DNA of 64,000 nucleotides from Novipirellula herctigrandis. Its GTDB lineage: Bacteria > Planctomycetota > Planctomycetia > Pirellulales > Pirellulaceae. Location: positions 5,860,239-5,924,238 of the forward strand of contig SJPJ01000001.1 of assembly GCA_007859835.1 (NCBI GenBank), read 5' to 3'. Under the pieces are notes generated by a model that worked only from the letters and a program-made list of their open reading frames with translations, was not told where the DNA came from and did no database searches. Of the stretch, positions 45,453 to 55,900 are shown one piece after another; the first letter of the stretch is position 1, and each line of letters starts with the position of its first letter. The position numbers and the translations under genes are program-made.

Positions 45453-46751
45453 ATGAAGAAGTTGGAATTTCGCGTCAATCGCTCATTGAAGTTGTTTTGT
45501 TTCTTGGGGAGTCTTTGTTTGGCATTTCTGATTCAATCGGAACAATCGGCTGCTGACGATCTGTATGCGATCGCCCGGCAACAATTGGTTCGTGATCGTA
45601 TTGCGTCTGCGGGGGTGACGGATAAACGGGTGCTCGATTCGATTCGTTCGACGCCGCGACACGAGTTCGTTCCGCGAAGCCAGCGCGACCGTGCATACTT
45701 CGATATGGCACTTCCGATCGGTGATTCGCAAACGATCAGCAGCCCGTTCATCGTTGCGATGATGACCCAAGCGATCGAGCCAAAACGGACCGATGTTGTG
45801 CTAGAGATTGGAACCGGTAGCGGTTATCAGGCGGCCGTGTTAAGCCCGTTGGTGGAACATGTCTATTCGATCGAGATCGTCGAAGAGTTAGGAGACCGGG
45901 CGGCGGAAACGCTCAAACGACTCGGCTACGAAAACGTATCGACTCGCGTCGGTGATGGTTTTCTTGGCTGGGAGGAAGCAGCCCCTTTCGACAAGATTAT
46001 TGTCACTTGCAGTCCCGAATCGGTCCCAACGCCACTGGTCGACCAGCTTCGCGAAGGTGGTATTATGATTATTCCTGTTGGTGAACGGTATCAACAAACG
46101 CTCTACCTAATGACCAAACAGGACGGAAAGCTCGTTCGCAAAGCCCTCCGCCCTACCCTTTTCGTTCCCATGACAGGCGAGGCGGAAGAGGGACGGCAAA
46201 AGCAACCCGATGCGGCAAATCCCGTGGTAGTGAATGGCGATTTTGAGACAATGCCCAAGGAAGGCGACGCGGAGACATCCGACTATGTCCCCGGTTGGTA
46301 CTACGGCCGCCAAGTCAAACACATGCTACCCGAGATAATTAGCAGCGACACGGGGGAAAGCTCGCGAGACGATGCCGCTCCAAGTGGCAAGGGGTTCGTT
46401 CGGTTTGAAAACGAGACGTTTGGTTTAAGTTCGCATTTGTTGCAAGGAATTCCGTTTGACGGCCGAGAAGTTTCCTCGATTCGATTGAGCGGAAAAATCC
46501 GTGTCGAGGGCGTGCAGATTGGGCCAGACCCGGAATCGTTACCAATGATCGCAATAAGTCTTTACGACGAACAACGCCGCGATCTGGGGACGTATTGGCT
46601 TGGGCCATTCCGAGGAACGCGGTCATGGCGCGAGGTCAGCCGGTTGGTCCGCATTCCCACGCAGACGCGAGAAGCGATCTTAAGGATCGGTCTATTCGGA
46701 GCCACTGGCCAGGCCGATTTTGACGACATTAAGATCAAAAAAATCGATTGA
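45453..46751 (+). CDS. pcm: Exported protein-L-isoaspartate O-methyltransferase with C-terminal beta domain
   Basis: A 432-residue protein. A signal peptide (LKLFCFLGSLCLAFLIQSEQ, cleavage near SAA-DD) precedes a full PIMT domain at about 40-245: QLVRDRIASAGVTDKRVLDS, RHEFVPRSQRDRAYFDMALP, GDSQTISSPFIVAMMTQAI, VLEIGTGSGYQAAVLSPLV (SAM site) and VPTPLVDQLREGGIMIIPVG. Residues about 265-432 look like a jelly-roll, carbohydrate-binding-like domain (VVNGDFETMPKEG, ADFDDIKI). Family members methylate damaged isoaspartyl residues for repair. Export of such an enzyme raises the question of its SAM supply outside the cytoplasm. Confidence 0.9.
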   Translation: MKKLEFRVNRSLKLFCFLGSLCLAFLIQSEQSAADDLYAIARQQLVRDRIASAGVTDKRVLDSIRSTPRHEFVPRSQRDRAYFDMALPIGDSQTISSPFIVAMMTQAIEPKRTDVVLEIGTGSGYQAAVLSPLVEHVYSIEIVEELGDRAAETLKRLGYENVSTRVGDGFLGWEEAAPFDKIIVTCSPESVPTPLVDQLREGGIMIIPVGERYQQTLYLMTKQDGKLVRKALRPTLFVPMTGEAEEGRQKQPDAANPVVVNGDFETMPKEGDAETSDYVPGWYYGRQVKHMLPEIISSDTGESSRDDAAPSGKGFVRFENETFGLSSHLLQGIPFDGREVSSIRLSGKIRVEGVQIGPDPESLPMIAISLYDEQRRDLGTYWLGPFRGTRSWREVSRLVRIPTQTREAILRIGLFGATGQADFDDIKIKKID

Positions 46752-46778
46752 ACGTTGCGGAGGCTAACGATGCGGAGG

Positions 46779-48395
46779 TTATTGGATCCGCGAGGTGAGA
46801 TCAGTGACGACATCGTCGATCTTGACTCGCCATTGCTCAAGCGTGTCGCGATCTCGGATCGTGACGGTTTTGTCGTTTAACGATTCGGTATCAACGGTGA
46901 CGCAGTAGGGAGTACCCGCTTCGTCTTGGCGACGATATCGACGACCGACTGCACCTTTTTCATCGTAAAAGACGTTCATGTGCTTTTTCAATTCGCCGTA
47001 AATTTCGCGTGCGATTTCGGGCATTCCGTCTTTTTTGACGAGTGGGAACACAGCCGCTTTGATCGGAGCAAGACGCGGATGCAGCTTCATTACCGTCCGC
47101 GTTTGCATCTTGCCCTTTTCATCGGGGGCTTTGTCTTCGCTGTAAGCTTCGCATAGAAACGCCAAAACGCCACGGTCGGCTCCGGCGGAAGGTTCGACGA
47201 CGTGGGGCACAAATTTTTCGTTTGTGACTTCGTCGCGGTAGGTTAGATCACGACCGCTGCCGCGATACTTCGCTTTGCCATTTTCGCCAAGTTCGACCTC
47301 CATCGGCCGGGTCGCTGGATTTAGCTTGCCTTCCATGTGGCTGCGAAGGTCAAAGTCGCCACGATGAGCGATCCCTTCGAGTTCACCGTATTCTCCTTCG
47401 GGTAAAAACGGGAATGCGTATTCGATATCGGCAGTCCCGACACTGTAATGAGCCAATTCCTCTTGATGATGCTCTCGCATGATCAACGATTCGCTTGATA
47501 GCCCGAGTTTGGTGTACCAAGCCATCCGGCGGTCTCGCCAATACTTGTACCAAACTTGTGATTGATCGGGGTGACAGAAAAACTCGATTTCCATTTGCTC
47601 GAACTCACGCGATCGGAAGGTGAAGTTGCGCGGCGTGATCTCGTTGCGGAAACTTTTGCCGACTTGGCCGATCCCGAAAGGAAGCTTCACGCGGCTGCTG
47701 TCGAGCACGTTCTTAAAGTTGACGAAAATACCTTGTGCCGTTTCAGGTCTTAGGAAGGTCGCGTCGTTCTCACCACCAAGGGCACCGAGCGTGGTTTTGA
47801 ACATCAAGTTGAACTCACGCGGTTCGGTTAGCGTGTCAAGGTTTTTTGCGTCAGGTGCCAAAACCTCTTTGGTCGAATCAAGTCGGTCGATCGTTAGCGA
47901 CTCATTCGAGATCGAGATTTTGTCGGCGTCTTTGTTGCGAAGTCTGAAAAACTTCATTGCTCGGCGGCGAACTTCGTCAAGTTCCGTTTCAATGTCGGCC
48001 AATGTGGAGACAAAGATTTTCTGGGATCGGTCGGCGTATTCAACCCATCGACCACGGACTTGGTCGAAACGGTAACGTTTTTTCGATTCGCGACAATCGA
48101 CCATATGATCATGAAAAAGGTCGTAGTGACCGCTGCACTTCCAAACTTGGGGGTGCATGATAATTGTGCAGTCTAGCCCGACCATCTCGAACGGTCCCGG
48201 AGCATTCGCGGGAGCAACAAGTTCGTTGTGGCCACTGATCATGTCGTGCCACCACGCTTCTTTCAAATTGCGTTTCAGTTCGACACCGAGTGGGCCGTAA
48301 TCCCAAAATCCTTGGATGCCGCCGTAGATTTCGCTGGATTGAAACAAGAACCCACGTCGCTTGCAGAGCGACACAATTTGATCCATCGACTTCAT
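46779..48395 (-). CDS. glyQS: Glycyl-tRNA synthetase (single-chain, dimeric type)
   Basis: A 538-residue class II synthetase of the alpha-2 type found in Gram-positive bacteria, archaea and eukaryotes, not the alpha/beta type of proteobacteria. It starts MDQIVSLCKRRGFLFQSSEI, then GGIQGFWDYGPLGVELKRN. Other blocks are MFKTTLGALG, FLRPETAQGIFVNFKNVL (motif 2 region), GKSFRNEITPRNFTFRSREF and VVEPSAGADRGVLAFL (motif 3 region). The C-terminal anticodon-binding domain includes LAPIKAAVFPLV and GTPYCVTVDTESL. It convergently faces the exported methyltransferase gene. A near-perfect duplication of 15 bases abuts its stop codon. Confidence 0.97.
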   Translation of the reverse strand: MKSMDQIVSLCKRRGFLFQSSEIYGGIQGFWDYGPLGVELKRNLKEAWWHDMISGHNELVAPANAPGPFEMVGLDCTIIMHPQVWKCSGHYDLFHDHMVDCRESKKRYRFDQVRGRWVEYADRSQKIFVSTLADIETELDEVRRRAMKFFRLRNKDADKISISNESLTIDRLDSTKEVLAPDAKNLDTLTEPREFNLMFKTTLGALGGENDATFLRPETAQGIFVNFKNVLDSSRVKLPFGIGQVGKSFRNEITPRNFTFRSREFEQMEIEFFCHPDQSQVWYKYWRDRRMAWYTKLGLSSESLIMREHHQEELAHYSVGTADIEYAFPFLPEGEYGELEGIAHRGDFDLRSHMEGKLNPATRPMEVELGENGKAKYRGSGRDLTYRDEVTNEKFVPHVVEPSAGADRGVLAFLCEAYSEDKAPDEKGKMQTRTVMKLHPRLAPIKAAVFPLVKKDGMPEIAREIYGELKKHMNVFYDEKGAVGRRYRRQDEAGTPYCVTVDTESLNDKTVTIRDRDTLEQWRVKIDDVVTDLTSRIQ

Positions 48396-48632
48396 GGTGA
48401 AATGATCGTTAAAGGGGGCAGATTGGCTAAGAAAGAGGCCAAATGTAGAGGAAGTAGCCGGAATTTGGGAGGCGGCAGGGAATCAGGGAGGCGTCCCGCC
48501 GCAGCGATCGCTAGAGTCGCTGCGGAGCTTGGAGCGTCATCCCATTAAAACGGTGAACTTGGGTGCGATCACGTTTGGCGGCGCGAAATACGTTTGATAA
48601 CACACTTCCGCAGAGCGCCAGGCAACCATTTT
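48396..48632. other. Intergenic region upstream of glyQS
   Basis: No gene is supported. A perfect 9-bp stem, CCGCAGCGA (48499-48507) with TCGCTGCGG (48517-48525), has a 9-base loop. No T-run follows. It may belong to the 3' end of the TPR lipoprotein transcript or the glyQS leader. Confidence 0.45.
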
Positions 48633-49421
48633 CTAGCGCCGAATGAACCCGCTGTTATATCCAACGGCGTTGGGTTGCGTGGCAATTTGGCTGCCGTTTC
48701 CACTAGGGGAGGATTGCTGGGGCATTGGGCGGGCGTTGAGTTGTTGGTTAATGGCCGCGACCCGAGCAGCCGCATCGGGTTGCATGCCGTTGATCGCCAA
48801 GGAATGCTGGTAATTTCGCAGTGCTTGCTGCAAATCCCCCGATTGCTCACGCATCCGGCCTAACGCCAGCCACGCTCGCGAGTTATTCGCATCGATTTGG
48901 ACCGAATCCTCCAAATACTTCAGCGCCGTGGTCGGATCACCCGATTCTTCGTAAAGGCGAGCCAATTCGACTCGTGGTTCCGCGAAGTTGGGGTTCTGGC
49001 TAGCCCAGTTCTTCATCAGTGCGAATGAGCGATCCGTCCGTCCGGTGTCCATTAGCAGGACAGCCAATCCGCGGTGGCATTCAACATGGTTGGGATCGTG
49101 GTCGAGACATTGGTTGTAGAGCGACTCGGCTTGTTCGAGTAGTTCCACTTGCCCGCGTTGGTTACCGAGCCGATGCGTGGTTGCCGCCAAGTTATAGTAG
49201 CCGTCGGCATTCTGAGGGTCCGTTTCGATGACTTTCTGGAATGATTGTAGCGCACCGGTGTATTGGCCTTGTTCGTAAAGCCTTGCTCCTTGAGCGTTTT
49301 GGCCGCTGGCGGCCCATTGGCAACCCGAAAAACAAATCAGCAGGAGCCCCCCGATTGAGAGAGCAGCGGAATGAATCCGAGGTCGACTTGGCAATTGAAA
49401 TGGGTACTGGTGTTCAGTCAT
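48633..49421 (-). CDS. TPR-repeat lipoprotein
   Basis: A 262-residue product with an N-terminal signal (ALSIGGLLLICFSGCQWAA) ending in a lipobox Cys. Residues about 45-215 are tetratricopeptide repeats: GARLYEQGQYTGALQSFQ, DPQNADGYYNLAATTHRLG, LARLYEESGDPTTALKYLE, RAWLALGRMREQSGDLQQAL. The last 45 residues are rich in Gln, Asn and Ser. It probably acts as a scaffold in the periplasm or outer membrane. An ATG at 49433 is also in frame and cannot be excluded. Confidence 0.88.
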   Translation of the reverse strand: MTEHQYPFQLPSRPRIHSAALSIGGLLLICFSGCQWAASGQNAQGARLYEQGQYTGALQSFQKVIETDPQNADGYYNLAATTHRLGNQRGQVELLEQAESLYNQCLDHDPNHVECHRGLAVLLMDTGRTDRSFALMKNWASQNPNFAEPRVELARLYEESGDPTTALKYLEDSVQIDANNSRAWLALGRMREQSGDLQQALRNYQHSLAINGMQPDAAARVAAINQQLNARPMPQQSSPSGNGSQIATQPNAVGYNSGFIRR

Positions 49422-49935
49422 GAGACCAATCATCCTGACGCTGGGGGCTAAACGGTGCTCGGACCTAGAGAATCACCAAAAACCCCTCTTTTGGTGGTGG
49501 TTTTCAGTATTTCTAGGGCGGTTTGTACCGGACGTTAGCAACGATGGGATTCAGCACGCAATAGCGGAACTTTCGGCTCTACCGATTCGTCCAATATCGC
49601 CGGGAATCGGGGGGGGACGATCGTGAGCATAAAATCGGCGTAAGTCGACCTAAACCCCGCACTACAGACGATTTTCGTTGATTGACGCCAATCCACAACT
49701 AGAATTCAGAGCAGACTCTGCGTGCATACTGCCCAAACTCGCCCCTTTTATTAAGCTGCCTATTGCTCCTAAGTTCCTTTTTTCTGATTAAAAGATGACG
49801 TCGACGTGACGCATCTTTTTTTGAGAAGGTACTTTGTGACGTTCCTAGACGGCAACCGATGAGTGACCGAAGTAAGCCAGCAGAATCCCGAACCCAATTT
49901 TGCCACCACCATGGCACTGAACACGAGGCTGTTTG
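49422..49935. other. Intergenic region and leader of the giant surface protein gene
   Basis: No gene is supported. Near the TPR gene start is an 8-bp hairpin, CACCAAAA (49474-49481) with TTTTGGTG (49489-49496). A terminator-like hairpin lies at 49790-49822. A TGTACCGGAC sequence at 49524-49533 resembles the core of the inverted repeat at 32754-32815. Confidence 0.55.
49790..49822 (+). terminator. Terminator-like hairpin in the leader of the giant gene
   Basis: AAAAGATG pairs with CATCTTTT, and the inner CGTC with GACG, leaving one bulged A and a 5-base loop. A run of seven T residues follows. It lies about 115 bases upstream of the start codon, and the nearest upstream gene is on the other strand. 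This makes it a candidate attenuator, or a terminator for an unseen transcript. Confidence 0.7.
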
Positions 49936-52900
49936 ATGACCAACCGTAAATCGAAAGTTCGAGACGGTATCCAGAAAAGCATTCGCAACATGACGAGCCG
50001 CTTGCGTAATAAGCAGCGTCGTAACGAGCGTCGCTTACTATCGGAAACACTAGAATCGCGGCAATTGCTTGCAGGACCTGAATTGGTCGGTATCCAAAGT
50101 GATATTCCCACCGACGATGGAAATTTATTCCGCGACTTCGAAACGTTAGTGACCAACACGCTACCGACGGCCGTTCCCGAATTGGGATCGTCACCTCGCG
50201 AGTTGATTTTTCGGTTCGACGGCGATGCGGCGATTAGCGAAGAGAGCTTGGCCGGAATCACGATCACTCGCGCCGGAAGTGACGGGTTCTTTGAAGCGGC
50301 GAACGCGACCGATGACCTCGGTACCAACGGGACCGTGTTGGTCGAATACCGGGCCCAGTCGTCGGGGATTTCTGGAAACGGAATCACGATCAACTACAAG
50401 CAAACCAATCGCGGCAACAGCGGCGTGCCGGTGATTGCGACGGCCGATACGTCGGGGATTAGCCCCGTCATCACATTGGACCTGAACATCGCCACCGGCC
50501 GAACTGCGACGGTCGCCGAAGTGATCGCTGCGGTTAACGACACGGATTCAGTGAATCAAATCATTATGGCGCAGCAGGTCACCGGGGCGCCGTTGACCAA
50601 GGTGGGCCAGATCGTTGATACGACGAGCCCGGTCGTTCTGATGGGTGCAAATTCCGCACAAGCGATCACGGATCTCGGCACCACGGGTGCCGTCCGCGTT
50701 CGATTGACGGCTACTCAGTCGGGCCAAAATGGAACCGGTACAACCATTGAAGTGAAGCAGCGCAGCTTCGGTGGAGAAGCATTACCGTTGGTGCTTGTCA
50801 GCGGCAAAGCGATTGAGGTGCAAGTCAATTCGACCGCTGGCTTCGTGACCACCGTCGACCAATTCTTAACCGCACTTAATGCAAATCCGGAAGCGGCCAG
50901 CCTTGTTACTGGAACGCTCGAAGTGGGTGCGGGCAGCACCTTAATGGGCAACCGCAGCACGTTCTATTCGCCGCTGGTTCTAACTGGTGCTAGCGATTCG
51001 GTGATTGAACCAGGCTATGTTGGCTTTGGTGATTCCAATCGCGAGATTGTTTTCCGATTCGGTGAAGCACTGCCGGACGACACGTATCGTGTCGACATCA
51101 ATGCCGCAGGAGCATTGGGGCTTCGCAACGAAGATGGGGAATATTTCAACGATGGCCAAAGTGTCACCGGACAATTCAAAGTCAACGGCGGTCCGAAAGT
51201 TTTGGCGGTCGTTCCTCAGCCCGTCACTCGTCGAGCCGATGGCACATTGAATGTTTCGGCGAACGTGATCGACGTCCATGTTGATGGAGGCGATGTCGAT
51301 CCGAGCACGCTGACGAATCGCGACTTTTATCGTTTGATCTACACTCGCGATACCGTTGGAACGGCCGACGATATTCAACTCGCCCCGACGTCGGCGACAT
51401 ACAACTCGGTGACCAAGATCGTAAGGCTAGAGTTCGCCAATGCCTTGTCGCGAGTTCCCGATCCGATCAACCCTACTAGTTTTTTGGATGGCGCTGCGCG
51501 TCTTCGTATTGGATCGAGTGAGCCCGTTTCGATCACGCCCACATCCATTAATGTCGGTTCGGATGCCGCAGATAATTTTGCGACCGCGTTCAACCTCAAT
51601 GGTCAATGGACGCTCAGCAGCAATCCAAATTCGGGGATTCAATCCGCGACTCTCAGCGGTGAGATTGTAAACACATCCGACTATTTGTTGCAGCTTCCCG
51701 GTGGATCGGATGTGCCCGGAGTCCGTGACCTTCGGCCGGATGACCCCTCGCGATTGCTTCGAACGATTCCGCTTGATGTCCTGCGTCTTGGTGCGGACTC
51801 TGAATCGGGGATTACCGAGTTTCAGTACGACTTTGTCAATAATTGGAATGGTGACGATCCAACGAGGCCTGGCATTGATGAATCACGCACTTATAGCAAC
51901 TTGATCACGGAACAGCAGAAGGCTCGTGTTCGCGAAGTTCTGTCGCTGTTTAGTGAATACCTAGGCGTTCAATTTGTCGAAACCACTGGCGGGCTAACAA
52001 GTCAAGCGTCGTTCTCCATCGCAGTCGGAGAGCTCTATGGTGCCGATACGCGAGTGAACAGTGCAGCGGCGATTTTTAACGCCGATGGTACCGTGGACCT
52101 TGCGGCGCCTGAATCGGTCGTCGTCGCCACGCGTGACCGAAACCTTGACGGTGTGGATGACTTGGCGGTTCTTGACTTCCAAGATTTCGATCAATCGACC
52201 GATGACCAACTTGGCGGCGAATTTTTCCGTGGAGCTTTCTTGGCTGTTGGTCAATTGCTGGGCTACGGCTATGCCGATCATTTGCCACAGCCGGTTACAC
52301 AGAGCACGGCATCGGTGCTCAACCCAAGCTCCGACAACGAGCCTGCATTCCCAAGTGTTGCGGATATCGTCAATGGGCAATTCATGTATCGGCCCGAGAG
52401 CAATGATATTGATGTATATCAATTCTCGCTTAACCAAACGGGGACGATCAGTATTGAGACTTTGGCCGAGCGTTTGCCAAGTTCAAGCTTGCTCAATACG
52501 GCACTTCGGTTGTATCAGTTCGACACCGTTTCGGGCACGTATACCGAGATTGCCGCGAACGACGATTACTTCAGTAACGACTCGTTAATCGATTTGGAAT
52601 TGGATGCGGGCACCTATGCGGTTGGCGTCAGTGCATCGGGTAATACGAACTACGACCCCGCCACTCCTGGCAGTGGATTCGGCGGTTTAAGCCAAGGAAC
52701 GTATCAATTAAATCTATCATTCCGTGCTAAGGGAGCTGACCGTATCGAAGACTTGTCGGGCAACTCGCTTGACGGTGACTTGGACGGTGAAGCGGGTGGG
52801 TTGTTCAATTTTTGGTTTGTTCCAAGTGATCCCAACACAACGCTTTTGGTTGACAAAGCAGCCGTCGCTCCCGACTTGAATCCTGCAACGTCGAATCCGT

Positions 52901-55900
52901 ATTTGAACTTGGATGACGCCATTGCTGCGGCTCAGCCTGGCGATACCATTCGCGTCGTCGGCAATGGCGGTACCGACGGTGACGTTAGTACCGTGGCGGA
53001 CAACTTTGCTTATGAAATTGGTAGTGACAATCGCGGCATTGCACTTTCCGATGGTGATTCATTGACGGTGCCTAAGGATGTCCATTTGGTCATCGATGCC
53101 GGTGCCGTCTTTAAGATGCGCCGAAGCCGAGTGGGTGTCGGTAGTACGGCACCACTTGTCGACACAAGTAACGCTTCTCTGCAAATTCTTGGTACGCCGA
53201 CGATTCTCGATGCACTGGGACGTCCGGTTCTCGACCAAGAAGGCTTGGAGATTCCGGGCAGCGTGATCTTCACTAGTTACAACGATGATCTCGATCCCGA
53301 CCAACCCGATAGCGCCCAAGCAGGCGATTGGGGTGGGGTCGATTTCCGCGGCGACATCGATTTTTCGGATGAGTCCCGAACGAACCTTGAGGCGCAAGGC
53401 ATCTTCCTTAACCACCTGCAATTCGCTGACCTTCGCTATGGCGGCGGTCAAGTCCGTGTTGACGGTCGCAATGTGGTCGTCAGTCCCATCGAAATGGCGG
53501 TCACCCGCCCCACCATTATCAACAGTAGTATCCGCAACTCGGCTGACGCAGCGATGGCTGCTTCGCCGGACACGTTCGAAGAATCTCGATTCACCGAAGC
53601 AGCACAACTCGGTAACTTTACGCCGGATTATGCACGCGTTGGACCTCATATTCGTGGCAACACGGTCGAGGACAACACGATCAACGGCTTGTTCGTCCGT
53701 GTAGCGACGCGCACCGGTGACGTTTTGCAACCGTTGACCGTGAATGCCCGTTTTGACGATACCGATATTGTTCATGTTCTCAAAGAAAATCTTTCGATTA
53801 TTGGCTCCGCTGGAGGCCCGGTCGAAAATATTGACGCACCGAGCAGTTTGCTGATTCGTGTCAGCGATCGTAGCGAGGCGGGTGACTTGTTGACTGGTAG
53901 CGTGCCTGCCGGCAGTTACCAATATCGCATTACTTTCTCAGACGGATCGGGACGCGAAACGACTCCGAGTCAAACGACCGCTCCGTTCACATTGGCCGCG
54001 GATGGAGCCCTTCGCTTGACGGGCCTTCCCACGGTACCGGCAGCATCAAGCTTCACTAGCCGACGACTTTATCGCGCAACGGTTCAACCTGACGGCACGC
54101 CTGGTGAATTCCTTTTGGTTGGATCACTGAATGCTTCGGCAACGACGTTTGTCGACACTGCTTTGATCGGTTCGGATCCGTTGCCAACAACGACTCAAAA
54201 TCGATCGGCTCGATTGGATCCCGGTTTGACGCTCGATCCAGGAACGATCCTGAAAATTGAAGGGGCACGGATTGACGTCACCTTCGGTAGCCATTTTTAT
54301 GCCGAAGGAACGGATCAACGGGCGGTCGTAATGACCAGCCTTTCGGATTCTCGCTACGGTGCCGGTGGCAGTTATATAACGAACGGTCAAGACGACCAAT
54401 TTTCATTGGAAGCGGGCGATTGGGCCGGCGTTTACGTTGGCTTCGGTGGCGCAGCGTCGTTTGATCATGCCGTGATCGCAGGTGGCGGTGGCCAATCGCG
54501 TATCCCTGGTGGGTTTGCCAGTTTCAATGTGATTGAAGTCAATCAAGGTGACTTGCGACTCGCCAATAGCCGTTTGGAAAGTAATGCGGATGGACGTGGC
54601 GTCATCAACCTGAATGAACCCGATCGTGGTGGGCGAAGCACGAACGCCAGTGGTACGATTTTTGTTCGGGCTGCACAGCCAGTGATTTTGAACAACGATT
54701 TCATTGGCGGCTTTGGCCCAATGGCTTCGCTTGACATCAATAGTTTCTCGTTCAATGAGTTGACCGATTCAGGTCGTTCCACGGGTCGGATCGACTCGGT
54801 ATCGTCGGTTGGAAACAGCGGCCCGTTGCTGCAAGGTAACCGCATCGCAGCCGATCCCAATGACCCTGATACGGACGATGACTTCGGACTCAATGGAGTG
54901 GAAATTCGTGGCGGAGTTGTTTCGACCGAAGTGGTGTTGGACGACGTGGATATCGTTCACATCGTTCGCGATTCCATCGAAGTCCCCAACCAACATATCT
55001 ATGGCGGGCTGCGACTTGAAAGCGATGCTCGCGGCAGTTTGGTAGTGAAGTTTGAAGGCGAAACGGCTGGCATCGTTGCAGGCGGAAGTTTAACGACCGC
55101 ACAGGATCAATTCCAAGACATCGCTGACCGCATCGGCGGCAGCCTGCAAATTGTTGGTCATCCCGATTTCCCAGTCGTGCTGACTGCACTGAGTGACGAT
55201 ACGATCGGTGCTGGATTTGGCATCGATGGTACCGCAGCGCTCGACACCAATGGCGATGGCATTCTTCCAATCACTCTAGCCGATGACGGCGATCCGGAGA
55301 ACGGCGTGCCGTCAACGTATGTTGGCTCGGGTTCATGGAATGGGATCACGATTCGTGAAGCCGCGGATGACCGTAATGTCTTGGCGACCAGCGAAAATGA
55401 ACCACGCAATGTGGGCAACTCCGACACCAACCCCACGCCTGGTCAATCGCAATTCCTTGGTGAACTTGCACCTAGCACATTGGGTGGCGATGAAAACCGC
55501 CGACTCGGCTTTATCATTGACGGTTCGGTCAGCAAGCCCGGTGACATCGACGTTTATTCGTTCATCGGCGAAGCAGGTACGCTGGTTTGGTTGGACATTG
55601 ATCGCGCCGACATGGGGCTTGACAGTGTGGTCGAGTTGATCGACGCAAACGGAAACACTTTGGTCTTATCCGACGATTCGATGGCCGAATCGATGGGGAC
55701 CAAGAACCGATTGACGGGGACCAATGGTCTGTTCGAATCCGACAACGCTCGGGCGCTGAATCAATTGGCAACCGACGGTACAAATTTGACGGCGACGGAT
55801 CATCAAGATTTGTATTCGACCAACCCGCGTGACGCGGGGATGCGTGTGATTTTGCCGGGTGAAGCGGGACAGCGAAATATTTATCATGTTCGTGTTCGCA

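Noticed and set aside
49474-49496. CACCAAAA...TTTTGGTG hairpin as a second terminator
   Set aside because: It lies upstream of the minus-strand TPR gene and has no T-run in either reading direction beyond the stem itself. It is recorded only as a feature of the intergenic region.
53059-53922. Long minus-strand ORFs inside the giant gene (also 60697-61449, 51994-52437, 56008-56496)
   Set aside because: They lie antisense to a continuous plus-strand frame with recognisable surface-protein domains, and their translations show no domain or signal peptide.
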